Both the position numbers and the translations under genes were made by a program. A stretch of DNA of 25,213 nt from Candidatus Dechloromonas phosphorivorans (lineage in GTDB: Bacteria; Pseudomonadota; Gammaproteobacteria; Burkholderiales; Rhodocyclaceae), in assembly GCA_016714975.1 (NCBI GenBank), contig JADKBR010000022.1:1-25213 (forward strand). Reading direction: 5' to 3'. The number at the start of each line of letters is the position of its first letter. Position 1 is the stretch's first letter. The notes under the pieces were generated by a model. It was not told the origin of the DNA. It saw only the letters and a program-made list of their open reading frames with translations, and made no database searches. This document shows positions 1 to 6,327 of this stretch, in pieces.

Positions 1-722
1 GGTTGATCATCGAGCCGCTACTGAAAATAAGGCTGCTGGAAGCGCGCTACCGTTAATTGCAACATCAGTTATGGAGCAAGCCAGCATTCCGATGTGACGT
101 TTACGGAAATGTACAACCTGATAATGCGGCTGGGTATCAAGCAGACACTGACAAAAATTTACCGGGGCATTAAGGATACCACTTCTTACCGCCACTAGCG
201 CACCAGCGCCAAGTCTGGTCCGGTGCTCGAACGAACAGCAATACCAACCGGGAGTTGGCTTTCGATTGGCGATATACCTTACTGCCAGAATTGATCTGCC
301 AAAGGTCACGGGAACAACGCGACTGGCTGGTTTGCAGGTCAGTTTTAATGCTTGCCAACAATCAGTTTGCATTTTCTTTAGCCTGCCTGGGGACTATTTG
401 AGTTGAAAGGGTTGGAGCTCCGTTGGTTTTTTAAGGAAGCACTGCGTGGGTTTCTACCAGATGAAATCATTACCAAAAGAAACAAGGATTCAGGCTGCCC
501 TTTGGAGTCCGGTTTACCGAGAATGAGGCTTTCGAAAGCTTGCGCCGGAATCAACACGAGGTCTGGTAGAGCGCGGGTTCTGACGTCCCGATTTGTTGAA
601 GCCTTGCCCAACAAGCGTCTCTACGAACATCCGGGCTATTTTGGCGAGATGATTTGATATCGATGATACTCGAACAGTGGTTGCGTACTCGTTCTCCAGG
701 ATTCATGATTGGCCGCAGTTGA
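1..722 (+). pseudogene. Asparagine synthase (glutamine-hydrolysing), 3' remnant, many frameshifts
   Basis: No single frame is open, but pieces of an asparagine synthase C-terminal domain appear in order when frames are switched. EQASIPM is near 77–105, TEMYNLIMRLG near 100–135, AFDWRYTL near 258–283, DLPKVTGTTRLAGLQVSF near 294–345, NNQFAFSL near 358–381, SLPGDYLS near 380–402, then LRWFFKEALRGFLPDEIITK at about 418–477. Next come GFRLPFGVRFTENEAF near 486–530 and FVEALPNKRLYEHPGYFGEMI at 592–654. SMILEQWLRTRSPGFMIGRS ends with TGA at 720–722. The usual core GFGLPFGVW has become GFRLPFGVR, so substitutions accompany the indels. The motif order resembles the amidotransferases of exosortase/exopolysaccharide clusters (inference). 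The 5' part, with the glutaminase domain, lies outside the window. Base composition is visibly less GC-rich than in the neighbours. The identification is firm; whether this is real decay or very poor sequence at a contig end is not. Confidence 0.75.
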
Positions 723-947
723 CTGTCATCCAGTTGGCGGGCCGATCCGATTTGGCGATTTGGCGGTGTCCCGCCGAGTGGTGCAAGAGCTGAAGGTGTT
801 GGGTTTACTGTGGTGCGCGCCGGCCTGCCTTTTAAGCAGTTCGTCCGGATCAAGTACCGGATAATCGGTGACGGGCAGTGTCGTCCCAGGCCGGACAGAA
901 TTAGTCCGACAAAGCTGAACACTCACGATAAGTGGGCATTCCGGTCA
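723..947. other. Spacer without recognisable gene
   Basis: Between the asparagine synthase remnant and the DUF3460 promoter I see no frame with recognisable protein motifs. Short open stretches exist on both strands but lack a ribosome binding site. A small GC hairpin (GGCGG/CCGCC) near 763–776 has no T tract. It may be part of the same decayed locus. Confidence 0.4.
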
Positions 948-956
948 TGCTAGAAT
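948..956 (+). promoter_or_regulatory. Extended -10 promoter for the DUF3460 gene
   Basis: TGC followed by TAGAAT (hexamer 951–956) forms an extended -10 element about 33 bases before the start codon at 989. No convincing -35 hexamer is visible, as is common for extended -10 promoters. The same TAGAAT hexamer occurs in the cysE promoter downstream. Confidence 0.5.
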
Positions 957-988
957 CACGCACTGGATCAGCTTGAGGAATGCAGCCA

Positions 989-1196
989 ATGGGTGACGTA
1001 AATACGAGCTACGTGTCCGACCACACGAAGTGGATTGACGAGCAACTGAAAAGCACCCGAGTGGGTCGAAGACCAGAAGGTCGGCCGCGCCCCTGGGTGG
1101 GACAAGAAACAGGATGTCCAAACGACGGAGCGCAATGCCGACTCGAAGGTGCCGCAGAAACCCTATCCCTACGACGTGAACTTCTACGGCGAGTAG
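989..1196 (+). CDS. DUF3460 family small protein (frameshifted)
   Basis: The ATG at 989 follows GAGGAA at 975–980. The first frame reads MGDVNTSYVSDHTKWIDEQ up to about 1050. A frameshift near 1050–1060 moves the rest to another frame: WVEDQKVGRAPGWDKKQD, then QTTERNADSKVPQKPYPYD, then VNFYGE and TAG at 1194–1196. This matches the DUF3460 pattern of a short N-terminal S-x-H/F-T-K segment, then 'EQ.KGRALWWDK' and 'VPQ..YVY' (family knowledge). The corrected protein is about 68 residues, normal for the family. Its function is unknown. It stands alone between its own promoter and a strong terminator. The indel falls beside an A run and probably reflects sequence error. In this window the usual ALWWDK core reads APGWDK. 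Confidence 0.7.
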
Positions 1197-1219
1197 CCTT
1201 GCCCGGCGGTTTCGTGCAG

Positions 1220-1250
1220 ACGGCCAGTCTCTGACTGGCCGTTTCGTTTC
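1220..1250 (+). terminator. Rho-independent terminator after DUF3460
   Basis: ACGGCCAGTC (1220–1229) pairs perfectly with GACTGGCCGT (1233–1242) around a three-base loop. It is followed by TTCGTTTC. It lies 24 bases after the DUF3460 stop codon and isolates that gene from cysE. Confidence 0.85.
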
Positions 1251-1282
1251 TGGCCGGTCTGTGCGCCTGAGCCGGGAAATAG

Positions 1283-1311
1283 CTGACAAATTCAGTCGAG
1301 TATTCTAGAAT
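1283..1311 (+). promoter_or_regulatory. Sigma-70 type promoter of cysE
   Basis: CTGACA at 1283–1288, a 17-base spacer and TAGAAT at 1306–1311 form a near-consensus promoter. Predicted transcription starts near 1318, giving a short leader before the cysE ATG at 1344. Confidence 0.65.
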
Positions 1312-1314
1312 TCG

Positions 1315-1331
1315 CCCTGTTAACGACAGGG
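1315..1331. promoter_or_regulatory. Small inverted repeat in the cysE leader
   Basis: CCCTGT (1315–1320) and ACAGGG (1326–1331) are perfect complements around TAACG. The repeat sits on the predicted transcription start of cysE. It could be an operator half-site pair or a 5' hairpin. No T tract follows, so it is not a terminator. Confidence 0.35.
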
Positions 1332-1343
1332 AAATCAGCTTTC

Positions 1344-2098
1344 ATGTTCCAGCATCTGCGTGAGGATATTCAGGCGGTCTTCGACCGCGATCCGGCGGCG
1401 CGCTCGTTCTGGGAGGTGCTGACCTGCTATCCGGGCATCCATGCCTGATCCTGCACCGCCTGGCGCACTGGCTCTGGGGTCATCGCTTGCGCTGGCTGGC
1501 GCGTTTTGTCGCGCACATTTCGCGTTTTCTGACCGGTATCGAGATTCATCCGGGCGCCACGATCGGGCATCGCTTCTTCATTGACCACGGCATGGGCGTG
1601 GTGATCGGCGAGACCGCCGAGATTGGCGATGATGTCACGCTTTATCATGGCGTCACGCTCGGCGGCACCAGCTGGAACAAGGGCAAACGCCATCCGACGC
1701 TGGAAGATGGCGTGGTGATCGGGGCGGGAGCCAAGATTCTGGGGCCGATCACCGTCGCCGCCGGGGCCAAGGTCGGCTCGAACGCGGTCGTGACCAAGGC
1801 GGTGCCGGCGGGCGCGACGGCGGTCGGCAACCCGGCGAGGGTGCTCGATCATTCCGAGGAAAGTCGGCAACGCGAGGCGCAGGCCGAAAAACTGGGGTTT
1901 TCCGCCTATGCCGTCGGGCGCGACCAGGATGATCCGCTGGCCAAGGCGATCCACGGTCTGCTCGACCATGCCGCCGAGACCGACCGCCGCCTGGCCTCGC
2001 TGCTGCGCGAACTGGAAGAAGCGGGGATCAGGTGCGACGAGGACGTGCAGCCGGCTGACCGCTTCGACCCCAAATACCTGGGCAAAATTGTTGACTAA
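1344..2098 (+). CDS. cysE: Serine O-acetyltransferase (frameshifted near 1446)
   Basis: CysE transfers acetyl from acetyl-CoA to L-serine, the committed step of cysteine synthesis in the cytoplasm. The ATG at 1344 opens MFQHLREDIQAVFDRDP and runs to YPGIHA, where a TGA appears at 1447. One missing C near 1446 explains it. The other frame continues at once with LILHRLAHWLW and then GIEIHPGATIGHRFFIDHGMG. The family signature DHGMGVVIGETAEIGDD and LYHGVTLGGTSW, with the catalytic-site histidines, is present. A left-handed beta-helix of hexapeptide repeats covers roughly residues 70–165, ending in AVGNPARV. The corrected length of about 251 residues fits the short CysE type without a long N-terminal extension. 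The gene precedes the isc operon, and its product pathway supplies the cysteine used by the desulfurases there. The lone indel in a C run suggests sequence error. Confidence 0.9.
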
Positions 2099-2118
2099 TT
2101 TGATCAAGTATATATAGT
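2091..2118 (+). promoter_or_regulatory. iscR promoter overlapping the cysE stop codon
   Basis: TTGACT at 2091–2096 lies inside the last cysE codons (GTT GAC TAA). After 16 bases comes TATAGT at 2113–2118. The predicted start is near 2125, within the IscR site. The promoter drives the whole isc operon. Confidence 0.7.
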
Positions 2119-2138
2119 TGACTGCAATAGTAGGTTAA
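2114..2138 (+). promoter_or_regulatory. IscR type 1 operator
   Basis: The site begins ATAGTTGACT and continues GCAATAGTAGGTTAA. The known type 1 consensus is ATA-S-YY-GACT, an A/T-rich centre, Y-AGT-C-RR-S-TAT. The left arm matches fully and the right arm keeps AGT and the purines. It overlaps the -10 hexamer and transcription start, the position expected for repression by [2Fe-2S]-IscR. Confidence 0.75.
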
Positions 2139-2154
2139 TTGCGAAAGGTACAAG

Positions 2155-2661
2155 ATGCGACTCACGACAAAGGGACGTTTTGCGGTCACTGCCATGATGG
2201 ATCTCGCGCTGCGTGGCCAGGATGGCCCCGTGGCCCTGGCCGGGGTCAGCGAGCGGCAGAAGATATCGCTCTCCTACCTCGAACAGCTGTTCGGCAAGCT
2301 GCGCCGGGACAAACTCGTCGATAGCGTGCGCGGACCCGGCGGTGGCTACTGCATTGCCAGGCCGCTGGCCATGGTGACGGTGGCCGATATCATTCGTGCC
2401 GTCGACGAGCCGCTCGACGCGACGCAGTGCGGCGGCCGCGAGAATTGCCTCGACGATCAGCGATGCATGACGCACGATCTGTGGTCCTCGCTGAATACGC
2501 GAATGTACGATTATCTGGCGTCGGTGACGCTTGCCGATCTCGTTGTTCGCCAGCGCGAAAAGGAGGCGAAAGCGGGCGTCGTGTCGGTTATCGCAGACCG
2601 GCGGAGCCGGGCCGCATCCCCGATCACGGTCCGTGCGCGAAAGGTGGCCGCGGTCATCTGA
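2155..2661 (+). CDS. iscR: Iron-sulfur cluster-sensing regulator IscR (Rrf2 family)
   Basis: IscR binds a [2Fe-2S] cluster and represses the isc operon when clusters are plentiful. The protein has 168 residues. An N-terminal winged helix covers about 1–70 (MRLTTKGRFAVTAMMDLAL, then LRRDKLVDSVRGPGGGY). Cluster ligands Cys92, Cys98, Cys104 and His107 are all present and share the numbering of the E. coli protein. AAAGG lies upstream of the ATG at 2155. The gene heads the operon and follows its own type 1 operator, so autoregulation is expected. The tail after about residue 145 is basic and variable. The stop at 2659–2661 is 8 bases before the next gene. Confidence 0.97.
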   Translation: MRLTTKGRFAVTAMMDLALRGQDGPVALAGVSERQKISLSYLEQLFGKLRRDKLVDSVRGPGGGYCIARPLAMVTVADIIRAVDEPLDATQCGGRENCLDDQRCMTHDLWSSLNTRMYDYLASVTLADLVVRQREKEAKAGVVSVIADRRSRAASPITVRARKVAAVI

Positions 2662-2669
2662 GCAGAGCG

Positions 2670-3827
2670 ATGTTCAATCCCGTCTATCTCGACCACAACG
2701 CCACGACACCGCTCGACCCGGCGGTGCTGGCGGCGATGCTGCCGTGGCTGGAAAGCCGTTTCGGCAATGCCTCCAGTCGCCACGAATACGGCCGGGCGGC
2801 GCGGCATGCGGTCGACGAGGCGCGGCAGCGGGTCGCAGCGGCGGTCAACGCGCATCCGACCGAGGTGGTATTCACCAGCGGCGGCAGCGAGGCCAACAAT
2901 CTCTTTGTCAAGGGGGCAGCGGCATGCGTCCGGCCGGGCGTCATCGCGGTCGGGGCGACCGAGCATCCTTGCGTGCTCAAGCCGGCGGCTCAGCTGGTAC
3001 GCAGTGGCTGGCAGATCGAGACGGTTGCGGTCGACGCCTCGGGGATGGTCAATTTCGACTCATTTTCCCGGATTCTGGTGGCGCGCCCGCGGCTGTGGTC
3101 GATCATGACGGCCAACAACGAAACCGGGGTCATCCAGGGCATTTCGCTTCTGGCGACGGCGGCCAAGGCTGCTGGCGGCTGGTTTCACAGCGACGCGGTG
3201 CAGGCCTTGGGCAAGCTGCCGCTCGACTTCCGGGCGCTCAATGCAGCCGGTGTCCACGCCCTGACCCTCTCGGCGCACAAGGCCAGCGGGCCAAAGGGTG
3301 CTGCGGCGCTGATTCTCGACAAGCGTGTCGAACTGCAACCGCTGATCGCTGGCGGCGGTCATGAGCGCGGGCTGCGTTCCGGCACCGAGAACGTCCCGGC
3401 GATTGTCGGTTTCGGCGTGGCGGCGGAACTTGCGGCAGAACGCGTTGCCGAACTGCCGCAACGTCTCGAATGGCTGCGGGAGCGGCTCGAAAACGGATTG
3501 TCAGGACTTGGCGCAAGGATTTTCGCTGCTGCCGCAGAGCGTCTGCCCAATACGACCTATTTCGCCGTACCCGATGTCGATGGCGAAACGCTGGTTGGCA
3601 AACTTGACCGTGCTGGCTTTGCGGTGGCAAGCGGGGCGGCCTGCTCCAGCGCCAACCCGGAACCGTCGCATGTGCTGCAGGCGATGGGCGTGACGCCGGA
3701 AGTTGCCCGTTGCGCGGTACGGGTCAGTCTGGGCGCCGGCAATAGCGAGGCGGAAATCGACGACTTCATCAATGCCTTGCAGGTTACGGTCGGACGCCTG
3801 CAGGGACTGACGGCAGTGGCCGTCTGA
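2670..3827 (+). CDS. NifS-like cysteine desulfurase (second copy, class I)
   Basis: This PLP enzyme should remove sulfur from cysteine as a persulfide and release alanine. It has 385 residues. The start MFNPVYLDHNATTPLDP is typical of the family. The PLP lysine is Lys204 in SAHKASGPKG. The catalytic loop SGAACSSANPEPSHVL places the persulfide cysteine at Cys325. GGGHERGLRSGT is conserved. The start at 2670 is 8 bases after iscR, with only a weak GAGCAGAG ribosome site; a much longer in-frame opening upstream overlaps iscR and is not credible. Sequence similarity to the following IscS is only moderate (HNATTPLDP against YSATTPVDP), so it is a distinct paralogue and not a recent duplicate. Position inside the operon implies shared control by IscR. 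Whether it feeds IscU or another acceptor cannot be told. Confidence 0.93.
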   Translation: MFNPVYLDHNATTPLDPAVLAAMLPWLESRFGNASSRHEYGRAARHAVDEARQRVAAAVNAHPTEVVFTSGGSEANNLFVKGAAACVRPGVIAVGATEHPCVLKPAAQLVRSGWQIETVAVDASGMVNFDSFSRILVARPRLWSIMTANNETGVIQGISLLATAAKAAGGWFHSDAVQALGKLPLDFRALNAAGVHALTLSAHKASGPKGAAALILDKRVELQPLIAGGGHERGLRSGTENVPAIVGFGVAAELAAERVAELPQRLEWLRERLENGLSGLGARIFAAAAERLPNTTYFAVPDVDGETLVGKLDRAGFAVASGAACSSANPEPSHVLQAMGVTPEVARCAVRVSLGAGNSEAEIDDFINALQVTVGRLQGLTAVAV

Positions 3828-3865
3828 ATCAATCCGACTGAATCAACACTCAAGTGAGAACCACG

Positions 3866-5077
3866 ATGAAACTCCCGATCTACCTGGATTACTCGGCGAC
3901 CACCCCGGTCGACCCGCGTGTCGCGGAAAGGATGATTCCTTACCTGTGCGAGCATTTCGGCAACGCGGCTTCGCGTTCGCACAGCTTCGGCTGGGTCGCC
4001 GACGCAGCGGTCGAGGAGGCGCGTGAACAGGTTGCGGCACTGGTCAATGCCGATCCCAAGGAAATCGTCTGGACGTCCGGCGCCACCGAATCCAACAATC
4101 TTGCCATCAAGGGCGCCTGCAATTTCTACGCCGGCACCAAGGGCAAGCACATCATCACGGTGCAGACCGAGCACAAGGCTGTGCTCGACACGGTGCGCGA
4201 AATGGAGCGCCAGGGCTTCGAGGCAACCTACCTTGACGTTCAGGGTACCGGCCTGATCGATCTCGAAGCCTTCAAGGCGGCGATCCGCCCGGATACCGTG
4301 CTGGCCTCGGTGATGTTCGTCAATAACGAAATCGGCGTCATCCAGCCGATCGCCGAACTGGGCGAAATCTGCCGCGAAAAGGGCGTGATCTTCCACGTCG
4401 ATGCCGCGCAGGCGACCGGCAAGGTTGATATTGACCTGAGCAAGCTCAAGGTTGATCTGATGAGCTTCTGCGCTCACAAGACCTATGGCCCGAAGGGTAT
4501 CGGCGCGTTGTACGTCCGCCGCAAGCCGCGCATCCGTCTTGAAGCGCAGATGCACGGCGGCGGTCACGAGCGCGGTTTCCGCTCCGGTACGCTGGCGACT
4601 CACCAGATCGTCGGCATGGGCGAGGCCTTCCGCCTCGCGCAGGTCGAGATGGTCGAGGAAAGCCAGCGCATCGGCAAGCTGCGTGACAGACTGCTGCAGG
4701 GCCTGCAGGATATCGAGGCGACCTACGTCAATGGCGATCTCGAACACCGTGTCGCGCACAATCTCAACATCAGCTTCGCCTACGTCGAGGGCGAGTCGAT
4801 GATCATGGCGATCAAGGATCTGGCAGTGTCTTCCGGCTCGGCCTGTACCTCCGCCAGCCTGGAACCGTCGTATGTCCTGCGGGCCCTGGGGCGCAACGAC
4901 GAACTGGCGCACAGCTCGATCCGCTTCACCATCGGCCGGTTTACTACAGAAGAAGAAATCGATTACGCAATCAATCTGTTACACACGAAAGTTGGCAAGT
5001 TGCGCGAACTTTCACCGCTGTGGGAAATGGTCCAGGAAGGCATCGATCTCGATTCCGTCCAGTGGGCGGCGCATTAA
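3866..5077 (+). CDS. iscS: Cysteine desulfurase IscS
   Basis: IscS is the main sulfur donor for IscU and for tRNA thiolation. The ATG at 3866 gives MKLPIYLDYSATTPVDPRVA, the standard IscS start; a GTG 12 bases earlier is in frame but is not supported by the family. The length of 403 residues agrees with the usual 404. His103 (TEHK), the PLP lysine Lys205 (CAHKTYGPKG) and the persulfide Cys327 (SSGSACTSASLEPSYVL) are present. The C-terminal part, with SIRFTIGRFTTEEEID and LSPLWEM, is the region known to contact IscU. The gap of 38 bases after the NifS-like gene is the largest in the operon and holds the repeat TGAATCAA twice. The stop is followed by AAGGAG for iscU. Confidence 0.98.
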   Translation: MKLPIYLDYSATTPVDPRVAERMIPYLCEHFGNAASRSHSFGWVADAAVEEAREQVAALVNADPKEIVWTSGATESNNLAIKGACNFYAGTKGKHIITVQTEHKAVLDTVREMERQGFEATYLDVQGTGLIDLEAFKAAIRPDTVLASVMFVNNEIGVIQPIAELGEICREKGVIFHVDAAQATGKVDIDLSKLKVDLMSFCAHKTYGPKGIGALYVRRKPRIRLEAQMHGGGHERGFRSGTLATHQIVGMGEAFRLAQVEMVEESQRIGKLRDRLLQGLQDIEATYVNGDLEHRVAHNLNISFAYVEGESMIMAIKDLAVSSGSACTSASLEPSYVLRALGRNDELAHSSIRFTIGRFTTEEEIDYAINLLHTKVGKLRELSPLWEMVQEGIDLDSVQWAAH

Positions 5078-5088
5078 GGAGAAGAAAC

Positions 5089-5472
5089 ATGAGCTATAGT
5101 GTAAAAGTCATTGATCATTATGAGAATCCACGCAACGTCGGTTCCTTTGGCAAGGAGGATGACGGGGTCGGGACCGGCATGGTCGGCGCGCCGGCCTGCG
5201 GCGATGTGATGAAGCTGCAGATCAAGGTCAACAAATCTGGCGTCATCGAGGATGCCAAGTTCAAGACCTACGGCTGCGGTTCCGCCATCGCCTCGTCGTC
5301 GCTGGTGACCGAATGGGTCAAGGGCAAGACGGTCGATCAGGCGCTGACCATCAAGAACACCGAAATTGCCGAGGAACTGGCCCTGCCGCCGGTTAAAATC
5401 CATTGCTCGATCCTGGCCGAGGACGCCATCAAGGCGGCGGTGGCCGATTACAAGAAGAAGCACGGAGAATAA
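5089..5472 (+). CDS. iscU: Iron-sulfur cluster scaffold IscU
   Basis: IscU receives sulfur from IscS and assembles [2Fe-2S] and [4Fe-4S] clusters before transfer by HscA/HscB. It has 127 residues, with the ligand set Cys37 (GAPACGD, with Asp39), Cys63 (YGCGSAIASS) and Cys106. The HscA recognition motif LPPVK is at 99–103. A strong AAGGAG ribosome site lies at 5076–5081, overlapping the iscS stop. Ends and length agree with the family. Confidence 0.98.
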   Translation: MSYSVKVIDHYENPRNVGSFGKEDDGVGTGMVGAPACGDVMKLQIKVNKSGVIEDAKFKTYGCGSAIASSSLVTEWVKGKTVDQALTIKNTEIAEELALPPVKIHCSILAEDAIKAAVADYKKKHGE

Positions 5473-5474
5473 GC

Positions 5475-5798
5475 ATGGCAGTCAGCTTGAGCGACAAGGC
5501 GGCCAAACACGTCACCAACTATCTGACCAAGCGCGGCAAAGGGATTGGCCTGCGCCTCGGCGTCAGGACCACCGGCTGTTCCGGCATGGCCTACAAGCTG
5601 GAATTTGTTGATGCGGTCAGTCCCGAGGATCTGGTGTTCGAGAGCAATGGCGTCAAGGTTGTCGTCGATCCGAAGAGCTTGCCGTATCTTGACGGGATGG
5701 AACTGGACTACGCCCGCGAAGGTCTGAACGAGGGCTTCCAGTTCAACAATCCGAATGTCAAGGATCAGTGCGGCTGCGGCGAGTCGTTCAACGTGTGA
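5475..5798 (+). CDS. iscA: A-type iron-sulfur carrier IscA
   Basis: IscA is a carrier that helps deliver clusters, especially [4Fe-4S], to apoproteins. It has 107 residues and the conserved cysteines Cys35 (TTGCSGMAY), Cys99 and Cys101 (CGCGESF). The GGAG preceding its ATG lies in the last codons of iscU, only two bases separate the genes, and translation is probably coupled. The stop codon TGA shares one base with the hscB start. Confidence 0.97.
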   Translation: MAVSLSDKAAKHVTNYLTKRGKGIGLRLGVRTTGCSGMAYKLEFVDAVSPEDLVFESNGVKVVVDPKSLPYLDGMELDYAREGLNEGFQFNNPNVKDQCGCGESFNV

Positions 5799-6325
5799 TG
5801 GATGTACGCGTCGACCACTTCGCCTTGTTCGGACTGGATCGCGGCTTCCGGCTCGACCTGTCGGACCTCGATTCCCGCTACCGCGACGTGCAGGCCCAGG
5901 TTCATCCGGATCGCTTTGCCAATGCCGGCGACGCGGAGCGGCGGTTGTCGATGCAGTGGGCAACCCACGCCAACGAGGCCTACGAAACACTGAAGAAACC
6001 GCTGGAGCGTGCGCGTTACCTGTTGCACCTGGCCGGGCACGATATCCAGGCGGAGAACAACACGTCGCTGCCGGCCGATTTTCTGATGGAGCAGATGGAA
6101 TGGCGAGAAGCGGTCATGGAAGCGCGCAACGGCGGCGACCATCATGAACTTGAACGGCTTCACAATCGGCTGCGCACCGAACTCAAGGGGCGGTACAGTG
6201 AGCTGGGCCAACTTCTTGACGACACCGGCAATCTCGCGGCCGCAACGGATCGTGTCCGCCGCCTGATGTTTCTTGAAAAGCTCCTGCATGAGATCGACGA
6301 CGCGCTGGCGTCGCTGGAAGAATAG
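5798..6325 (+). CDS. hscB: Co-chaperone HscB (J-domain)
   Basis: HscB brings IscU to the Hsp70 HscA and stimulates its ATPase. The protein has 175 residues. The J-domain spans about 5–75, with HPD at residues 36–38 (QVHPDRF). The C-terminal helical IscU-binding domain follows (FLMEQMEWREAV, near residues 95–106). The start is the ATG in TGATG at the iscA stop; an earlier in-frame ATG would overlap iscA by 30 bases and lacks family support. The stop is two bases from hscA. Confidence 0.95.
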   Translation: MDVRVDHFALFGLDRGFRLDLSDLDSRYRDVQAQVHPDRFANAGDAERRLSMQWATHANEAYETLKKPLERARYLLHLAGHDIQAENNTSLPADFLMEQMEWREAVMEARNGGDHHELERLHNRLRTELKGRYSELGQLLDDTGNLAAATDRVRRLMFLEKLLHEIDDALASLEE

Positions 6326-6327
6326 CC

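Noticed and set aside
7..372. A 121-residue open frame on the minus strand with many cysteines
   Set aside because: The plus strand carries ordered asparagine synthase fragments here, and the minus-strand frame has no ribosome site or known motif.
980..1234. An 84-residue protein that keeps the first DUF3460 frame to its stop at 1234
   Set aside because: After about residue 25 it loses the family motifs, which continue in the neighbouring frame to 1196, and it would run into the terminator.
3557..4912. A 451-residue minus-strand open frame opposite the desulfurase genes
   Set aside because: It is a codon-bias shadow of iscS and its neighbour in high-GC DNA, with no family motif.
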